A stretch of 64,000 bases of DNA. It comes from Pogonophryne albipinna (taxonomy: Eukaryota > Chordata > Actinopteri > Perciformes > Artedidraconidae). Location: assembly GCA_028583405.1 (NCBI GenBank), contig JAPTMU010000269.1, positions 1 through 64,000 of the forward strand, read 5' to 3'. A program made the position numbers and the translations under genes. Positions 50,101 through 59,339 of this stretch are shown piece after piece; positions within the stretch are counted from its first letter, which is position 1; every line of letters begins with the position of its first letter. Under the pieces are notes generated by a model, which had not been told where the DNA came from, did no database searches, and saw only the letters and a program-made list of their open reading frames with translations.

Positions 50101-53100
50101 TGGCTTCCTGTTATCAGCTTCCTGTCTCTAGCTTCCTGTCATCAGCTTCCTGTCTCTAGCTTCCTGTTATCTGCTTCCTGTCTCTAGCTTCCTGTTATCT
50201 GCTTCCTGTCTCTAGCTTCCTGTCATCAGCTTCCTGTCTCCAGCTTCCTGTCTCTAGCTTCCTGTCATCAGCTTCCTGTCTCTAGCTTCCTGTCATCTGC
50301 TTCCTGTCATCTGCTTCCTGTCATCAGCTTCCTGTCTCTAGCTTCCTGTCATCAGCTTCCTGTCTCTAGCTTCCTGTCATCAGCTTCCTGTCTCTAGCTT
50401 CCTGTCATCAGCTTCCTGTCTCTAGCTTCCTGTCATCAGCTTCCTGTCTCCAGCTTCCTGTCTCTAGCTTCCTGTTATCTGCTTCCTGTCTCTAGCTTCC
50501 TGTCATCAGCTTCCTGTCTCTAGTCTCCTGTTCTCAACTTCCTGTCTCTAGCTTCCTGTCATCAGCTTCCTGTCTCTAGCTTCCTGTCATCAGCTTCCTG
50601 TCATCAGCTTCCTGTCTCTAGCTTCCTGTCATCAGCATCCTGTCTCTAGCTTCCTGTCTCTGGCTTCCTGTTATCAGCTTCCTGTCTCTAGCTTCCTGTC
50701 ATCAGCTTCCTGTCTCTAGCTTCCTGTCATCAGCTTCCTGTCTCTAGCTTCCTGTCATCAGCTTCCTGTCTCTAGCTTCCTGTTCTCAACTTCCTGTCTC
50801 TAGTTTCCAGTTATCAGCTTCCTGTCTCTAGCTTCCTGTTATCAGCTTCCTGTCTCTAGCTTCCTGTTCTCAACTTCCTGTCTCTAGCTTCCTGTTCTCA
50901 GCTTCCTGTCTCTAGCTTCCTGTTCTCAGCTTCCTGTCTCTAGCTTTCTGTTATCTGCTTCCTGTCATCAGCTTCCTGTCTCTAGCTTCCTGTCATCAGC
51001 TTCCTGTCTCTAGCTTCCTGTCATCAGCTTCCTGTCTCTAGCTTCCTGTCATCTGCTTCCTGTCTCTAGCTTCCTGTCATCAGCTTCCTGTCTCCAGCTT
51101 TCTGTCTCTAGCTTCCTGTTATCTGCTTCCTGTCTCTAGCTTCCTGTCATCAGCTTCCTGTCTCTAGTTTCCTGTTCTCAACTTCCTGTCTCTAGCTTCC
51201 TGTCATCAGCTTCCTGTCTCTAGCTTCCTGTCATCCGCTTCCTGTCTCTAGCTTCCTGTCATCAGCTTCCTGTCTCTAGCTTCCTGTCATCAGCTTCCTG
51301 TCTCTAGCTTCCTGTCATCAGCTTCCTGTCTCTAGCTTCCTGTCTCTAGCTTCCTGTTATCAGCTTCCTGTCTCTAGCTTCCTGTCATCAGCTTCCTGTC
51401 TCTAGCTTCCTGTCATCAGCTTCCTGTCTCTAGCTTCCTGTCATCAGCTTCTTGTCTCTAGCTTCCTGTCATCAGCTTCCTGTCATCAGCTTCCTGTCTC
51501 TAGCTTCCTGTTCTCAACTTCCTGTCTCTAGCTTCCTGTTATCAGCTTCCTGTCTCTAGCTTCCTGTTCTCAACTTCCTGTCTCTAGCTTCCTGTTATCT
51601 GCTTCCTGTCTCTAGCTTCCTGTTCTCAGCTTCCTGTTATCAGCTTCCTGTCTCTAGCTTCCTGTCTCTAGCTTCCTGTCATCAGCTTCCTGTCTCTAGC
51701 TTCCTGTTCTCAGCTTCCTGTTTCTAGCTTCCTGTTATCTGCTTCCTGTCTCTAGCTTCCTGTCATCAGCTTCCTGTCTCTAGCTTCCTGTTATCAGCTT
51801 CCTGTCTCTAGCTTCCTGTCATCAGCTTCCTGTCTCTAGCTTCCTGTCATCAGCTACCTGTCTCTAGCTTCCTGTCATCAGCTTCCTGTCTCTAGCTTCC
51901 TGTCATCAGCTTCCTGTCTCTAGCTTCCTGTTATCTGCTTCCTGTCTCTAGCTTCCTGTTCTCTGCTTCCTGTTATCAGCTTCTTGTTATCTGCTTCCTG
52001 TTATCTGCTTCCTGTTCTCTAGCTTCCTGTTCTCTGCTTCCTGTTCTCTGCTTCCTGTTTTCTGCTTCCTGTCTCTAGCTTGCTGTTCTCAGCTTCCTGT
52101 CTCTAGCTTCCTGTTCTCTGCTTCCTGTCTCTAGCTTCCTGTCTCTAGCTTCCTGTTATCTGCTTCCTGTTATCTGCTTCCTGTCTCTAGCTTCCTGTCT
52201 CTAGCTTCCTGTCTCTAGCTTCCTGTTATCTGCTTCCTGTTCTCTGCTTCCTGTTATCTGCTTCCTGTCTCTAGCTTCCTGTTCTCTGCTTTCTGTTCTC
52301 TGCTTTCTGTTCTCTGCTTCCTGTTATCTGCTTCCTGTCTCTAGCTTCCTGTTCTCAGCTTCCTGTCTCTAGCTTCCTGTTATCTGCTTCCTGTCTCTAG
52401 CTTCCTGTTCTCTGCTTCCTGTTCTCTGCTTCCTGCTATCAGCTTCCTTCTATCAGCTTCCCGTTATCTGCTTCCCGTTATCTGCTTCCTGTTATCTGCT
52501 TCCTGTTATCTGCTTCCTGTTCTCTGCTTCCTGCTATCAGCTTCCTGCTATCAGCTGTGTAACAGGAAGTGATGTCTCTGCAGGAGGAAGATGATCTGGG
52601 CAGAGATCAGTTATTTCTCTAAATGGTGGGAAGAGCTCGACCAGAAGAAGAGGGACACGGTCAAACGGTAACTCAAACTAAATATAATATGAATCCAGAA
52701 ATAAATAAATGTCTTGAATTAACACAATGATCTCCTGTGGTGTGCTGCTCTGTGATTGGTCAGCCTGCTGGCGGGGGGGCAGCTGGAGATGGTGACGGGT
52801 GGCTGGGTGATGGCCGACGAGGCAAACTCTCATTATTACGCTTTGTTGGATCAGCTGATAGAAGGACATCAGTGGATACAGACACACCTGGGTAATATAT
52901 ACTTTAAAGAGTCCTCTGATGTTCAGGTGTATATCAGTATGGAGTGTCTCTACTTTAAAGAGTCCTCTCCTGCTGATGTTCAGGTGTATATCAGTATGTA
53001 GTGTCTCTACTTTAAAGAGTCCTCTCCTGCTGATGTTCAGGTGTATATCAGTATGTAGTGTCTCTACTTTAAAGAGTCCTCTCCTGCTGATGTTCAGGTG

Positions 53101-56100
53101 TATATCAGTATGTAGTGTCTCTACTTTAAAGAGTCCTCTGATGTTCAGGTGTATATCAGTATGTAGTGTCTCTACTTTAAAGAGTCCTCTGATGTTCAGG
53201 TGGATATCAGTATGTAGTGTCTCTACTTTAAAGAGTCCTCTCCTGCTGATGTTCAGGTGTATATCAGTATGTAGTGTCTCTACTTTAAAGAGTCCTCTCC
53301 TGCTGATGTTCAGGTGTATATCAGTATGGAGTGTCTCTACTTTAAAGAGTCCTCTCCTGCTGATGTTCAGGTGTATATCAGCATGTAGTGTCTCTACTTT
53401 AAAGAGTCCTCTGATGTTCAGGTGGATATCAGTATGTAGTGTCTCTACTTTAAAGAGTCCTCTCCTGCTGATGTTCAGGTGTATATCAGTATGTAGTGTC
53501 TCTACTTTAAAGAGTCCTCTCCTGCTGATGTTCAGGTGTATATCAGTATGGAGTGTCTCTACTTTAAAGAGTCCTCTCCTGCTGATGTTCAGGTGTATAT
53601 CAGTATGTAGTGTCTCTACTTTAAAGAGTCCTCTCCTGCTGATGTTCAGGTGTATATCAGTATGTAGTGTCTCTACTTTAAAGAGTCCTCTCCTGCTGAT
53701 GTTCAGGTGTATATCAGTATGTAGTGTCTCTACTTTAAAGAGTCCTCTCCTGCTGATGTTCAGGTGTATATCAGTATGTAGTGTCTCTACTTTAAAGAGT
53801 CCTCTCCTGCTGATGTTCAGGTGTATATCAGTATGTAGTGTCTCTACTTTAAAGAGTCCTCTCCTGCTGATGTTCAGGTGTATATCAGTATGTAGTGTCT
53901 CTACTTTAAAGAGTCCTCTCCTGCTGATGTTCAGGTGTATATCAGTATGTAGTGTTTCTACTTTAAAGAGTCCCCTCCTGTCTGCAGGTCTGAAGCCGAG
54001 CAGTGGTTGGGCGATTGACCCGTTTGGCCACTCCCCCTCCATGGCCTACCTGCTGAAGGGGGCGGGGCTTAGCAACATGGTCATCCAGCGCGTTCACTAC
54101 GCTGTGAAGAAGGAGTTCGCCCGGCAACAGACTCTGGAGTTCAAGTGGAGGCAGAGCTGGGGTTAGTTCACCTGTTATTATATAAATACTGTAATAATAA
54201 GTGCTATTAGTGAGTACTAGTACTAAGGAAACAATATATAGAAATAAGGAGAGAGAGTTTCAGACTCCTCCCCCCTCACTGACATCACTCTGTTTGATGT
54301 GTTTCAGACTCCTCCCCCCTCACTGACATCACTCTGTTTGATGTGTTTCAGACTCCTCCCCCCTCACTGACATCACTCTGTTTGATGTGTTTCAGACTCC
54401 TCCCCCCTCAGTGACAACACTGTTTGATGTGTTTCAGACTCCTCCCCCCTCACTGACATCACTCTGTTTGATGTGTTTCAGACTCCTCCCCCCTCACTGA
54501 CATCACTCTGTTTGTTGTGTTTCAAACTCCTCCCCCCTCACTGACATCACTCTGTTTGATGTGTTTCAGACTCCTCCCCCCTCACTGACATCACTCTGTT
54601 TGATGTGTTTCAGACTCCTCCCCCCTCACTGACATCACTCTGTTTGTTGTGTTTCAGACTCCTCCCCCCTCACTGACATCACTCTGTTTGATGTGTTTCA
54701 GACTCCTCCCCCCTCACTGACATCACTCTGTTTGATGTGTTTCAGACTCCTCCCCCCTCACTGACATCACTCTGTTTGATGTGTTTCAGACTCCTCCCCC
54801 CTCACTGACATCACGTGTCACATGATGCCCTTCTACAGTTACGATGTCCCTCACACCTGCGGTCCCGACCCAGCCGTCTGCTGTCAGTTTGACTTCCACC
54901 GGCTGCCGGGGGGGCGGGTCTTCTGTCCCTGGAGGGTCCCCCCTCAGCCAATCACAGAGCAGAACGTCCAGGAGAGGTACCATACCATACCATATACTTT
55001 ATTGTTCCCGTAAGGACTTTTGTTCTGGACTCTGTCCTAGAGTTCCACATACATGTACATATACAAACATTATAAACATTAAAATACACACACATATCAT
55101 CTGGAGTCACCTACTGTAACCTTAGAGACGCTGGAGTTACCTACTGTAACTCCAGCGTCTCTAAGGCTATCAAGTCAAATCAAGTTTTATTTATAAAGCA
55201 CATTTATAAAGGATGTGTGGTGGAGCCAAAGTGCTGAACATAAAATAAAAATAGCCTACAGTAGAGACACTTTAAAGCAAATACAACAGCACAGACCCTC
55301 TGTCCTCAGACACTCTGTCCTTAGACCCTCTATCCTTAGACCCTCTGTCCTTAGACCCTCTGTCCTTAGACCCTCTGTCCTTAGACCCTCTGTCCTCAGA
55401 CACTCTATCCTTAGACCCTCTGTCCTTAGACCCTCTGTCCTTAGACCCTCTGTCCTCAGACACTCTATCCTTAGACCCCCTGTCCTTAGACCCTCTGTCC
55501 TTAGACCCTCTGTCCTTAGACCCTCTGTCCTTAGACCCTCTGTCCTCAGACTCTCTATCCTTAGACCCCCTGTCCTTAGACCCTCTGTCCTTAGACCCTC
55601 TGTCCTTAGACCCTCTGTCCTCAGACTCTCTATCCTTAGACCCCCTGTCCTTAGACCCTCTGTCCTTAGACCCTCTGTCCTTAGACCCTCTATCCTTAGA
55701 CCCTCTGTCCTCAGACCCTCTGTCCTTAGACCCTCTGTCCTTAGACCCTCTGTCCTCAAACCCTCTGTCCTCAGACCCTCTGTCCTTAGACCCTCTGTCC
55801 TTAGACCCTCTATCCTTAGACCCTCTGTCCTCAGACCCTCTGTCCTTAGACCCTCTGTCCTTAGACCCTCTGTCCTCAAACCCTCTGTCCTCAGACCCTC
55901 TGTCCTTAGACCCTCTGTCCTTAGACCCTCTATCCTTAGACCCTCTGTCCTTAGACCCTCTGTCCTTAGACCCTCTGTCCTCAGACCCTCTGTCCTTAGA
56001 CCCTCTGTCCTCAGACACTCTGTCCTTAGACCCTCTGTCCTTAGACCCTCTGTCCTTAGACCCTCTGTCCTCAGACACTCCATCCTTAGACCCCCTGTCC

Positions 56101-59100
56101 TTAGACCCTCTGTCCTTAGACCCTCTATCCTTAGACCCTCACATCGTACAAGGAAACACTTCCAGAGAAACCCCACAGTTTAAAGGGAACATGGGAGAAA
56201 CCTCAGACAGAGCAACAGAGGAGGGATCCCTCTCCCAGGACGGACAGACGTGCAATAGATGCCGTGTGTAAATCCAAGAGACAATACATTTTACAGCATA
56301 TAGACCGAATGTTAGGAAAAGCATGATGTAGTCTGCGCCCCACTGGGTCCGTCCGGCACTAGAAGCACAGACACACCTGCTCAGTAACACCCCCTGCCTG
56401 TTGTGCCATGCGTAATGGAGCATCACCGTCCCTGGAACATAGCCAAACATGCCTATCTTCCCGACGGGGTGAAGGCTGGGAACAATACATACCGGCCGCT
56501 GTGAGAAAGTAGAGACGAAGGTCCCACCTTGTCCTGCGATCATAGAGGGGGAACAGCAGCTCTCTGCGTGTTAGACAGGTAGGAGAGCGCTCAGCTGGAT
56601 CCCTGACGTCACTCACTCCGACAGGACACCCAGTACAGGGTGTGTCAGAGAGGAAAGGGAGACCTCCCTCAAATAAAAATGAATATATGAACAGGGGGAA
56701 GACCAAGATGCAGCCGTGCAAATATCTTCCACTGACATTCCTCCGTGCAAAGCCGTGGAGGAGGACATTCCTCTGGTGGAGTGCGCATTAATGTTCTCCG
56801 GGGGCTCCACCCCAGAGGAGACATATGCCTGCGACACAGCCTCACACAGCCAGTGTGACAGCCGTTTGTGCAGACAGAGGTTGCCCGATCGAGCGTTCTC
56901 TATATAGTGCACAAACAGGCGCTGAGAATGGCGCCAGGCCGCCGTGCGCGCCACATAGCAAGACAGCGCGCACACAGGACAGAGGAGATGAGACGTGGCT
57001 TCTTCCTCCGACCTGTAAGGAGGGGGGAATAAGCCAGCCAGGGTGATCACTCTTGACCAAAGAGTTGTGATGACCTTAGGCATGAAGCCGGGTTAGGGCG
57101 TAAAACAGCTGAACTGCCATCTCCTTGGATCCGGAGAGCTGACGGAGCCACAGAGAGAGCAGACAAATCACTCACCCTTTAGCTGTTATAGCCAACAGCA
57201 GAGCTACTTTGGCTGAACCCAGTTTAAGGGGAACCTGATCAGGTTCAAATGGGGCTTTGCTTTAGTGCACGTAACACCAAAGCCAAATCCCACTGAGGCG
57301 CCAGTGTGCGTGACACAGGTCTGAGTCTCCGTACTCCTCGCATAGCGGCTGCTGCGTTCTGCGAGCCCCTCGGTTCAGCTCGCCGGGAATATACATTGCT
57401 CTGATGGAGAGCAACGTGTGTGCGCGCCCAGAATAGCAGCCGCCTGGCTGCGTTCAGAAGCTGCGCAGATCGTACTCCTCCCTGGCGATTGGCTGCTTCC
57501 ATAGCCGTGGCCTGTTGTCTGTGCAAATCAACACATGTTTGATTGTACAGCAACGGGGCGACTCCCCCGTTCTTTTCCGAGAGTTAGAAAAATAGCGGGA
57601 GTAAAAACCGCGCAAGACACTGTTCCTGGGATAACAGGAGTGTTTCTTGTATCCCATGGAACTGCTGGGGGAGAGGCTTCTCTGTGATGTGCCGTAATGG
57701 TCGTCATGGTGACGAGCCACGCCATCGCCGCTGCCCGTGAGGCAAAAGGGCTGCGAGGAAGCCTCCACACGCTGCGTTTCACTCCGTCTGTCATCATGAG
57801 GCGCGTACACGCTCAGGGGATGAGTGGAGGTGTGTGCAGTGCTGTCCACATGAGGCGTTATAACGGCGCTCATGGGTTATTATGACCGTGTGTAGGAGGC
57901 GTATCTCAGACAGAGGAATGCTGCGAGCTCTGCAGGTTATTAACCGATAGGTTCAAACCAGCAGGCTTCTGCAGGGAGCCCTGCTGTCTACTTAATCAAC
58001 AGATTAGTGGCAGCCGGCTTAATTAGCGGCTCTGCTTCCTCGGAGGCTCTCGCGGAGCAGACCAGGGGCGGGGGAGCCTCACTCCCCTTTGACTCGCCGC
58101 CGGGAGACCCTGTCTCTGGGGTGGTGGGGGAGCGGAGACGTGGGACGGAGCCCCTGCAGCCGCCGAAGGGCGAGTCTGACGCCGAGGCGGTTGCTGTGGG
58201 CGTCTCTCCGCTTGCGGCCTCCTGTGGCCGGCGTGGACGTCGCGGCTGCTGCGGGCGTTGGTGCCGCTGTGGGCGCTCAGCAGGCTGGAGCCCGCGGCCG
58301 TCTTCATGGACTCCACCATGGCGTGGAACTGGGGTCCGAACAGCCCGTCTGGGCTTATTGGAGCGTCCAGTAGCAATTTTCTGGCCGTCTCCGTAACAGA
58401 CGCCTGCTTCCGCCAGAGGTGGTGCTGGATCTGTGTCACCCACGCGGAAATCCTCGCCTGGGAGACAGCAACGGACGCGCACAGAATGAGCGCCGTGCTG
58501 GCCGCCTTGCTGATTTCCTCTGCCTCGGTGGTGGACCGCTCTACCAGTGTCACCACCGAGTTGCAGAGCCGCGCGATGTTATTCGCTGCCGCGCTGTGGT
58601 GACGGAGAGGGGGAAAGCATGTTCGGCCGCCAAGCTGGTACCCTGCTCCGACTCTGTCTCCCCCGTCCGGGGGAGAGGAGGGAGAGGAGGGAGAGGAGGG
58701 AGGGGAGAACCGCACGGTGAACCGTGGAGGGAGGCGGGGCAGGAGTTGCTTTTCTTCGGACTCCTGCCCGGCACTCGGCCCCAGGGACACGAGGCCCCGT
58801 CCGCGGGGTCGTAAGTCTGAACGGGCCAATCGTCCTCCTCGGCCGCAGCAGCAAGAGCGTCCGCTCTCCGCTTCCTGTCGCCCGAGGGGAGACGGGCGCA
58901 GTGTGTGCATGCTACCTGCTGGTTTAGAGCCGCGTACGCGTGCTCTGACCCCAGGCAGGATTCGCATACTGCTTTTATCTCTGCTGGTCATAACTCATTA
59001 TGAACCCAGAGTCACATGAGGGACACGGACGCAGTTGTTGCTCATGATGATTCTCCATTGCTGTGCTTCAGTAACGGTGTGCTGAAGAAAAGAGGGAGCA

Positions 59101-59302
59101 GATTGCCGGGCCTCCTTCCTATTTATACCGGAAGGAGCCCGAGGGTGGGGCCCACCTAGCGGGTGGGCGGGGCCTACAAGTTTTCAGTGCTGCCGGGGCG
59201 ATAGCCTCAGAGGGCGGAGCCATATACGAAATAGAACAGAGACGTGTAAAGTATGTGTGCTTTCAGTTGTTTACTGAAGGCGCTGTCTAAAGCCCCACTG
59301 AG

Positions 59303-59339
<37 letters not shown>

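Noticed and set aside
52678..54042. 454-codon reverse frame ([15 protein letters not shown] repeats)
   Set aside because: Antisense of the 57-bp array and exons; repeat-driven.
55215..56183. 322-codon + frame and 306/268-codon - frames (LRPSV, SKDRG repeats)
   Set aside because: 15-bp array, open in several frames on both strands.
58007..58814. Forward-strand frames opposite the DIRS gag region
   Set aside because: Shadows in GC-rich DNA; the minus strand carries the recognisable protein.
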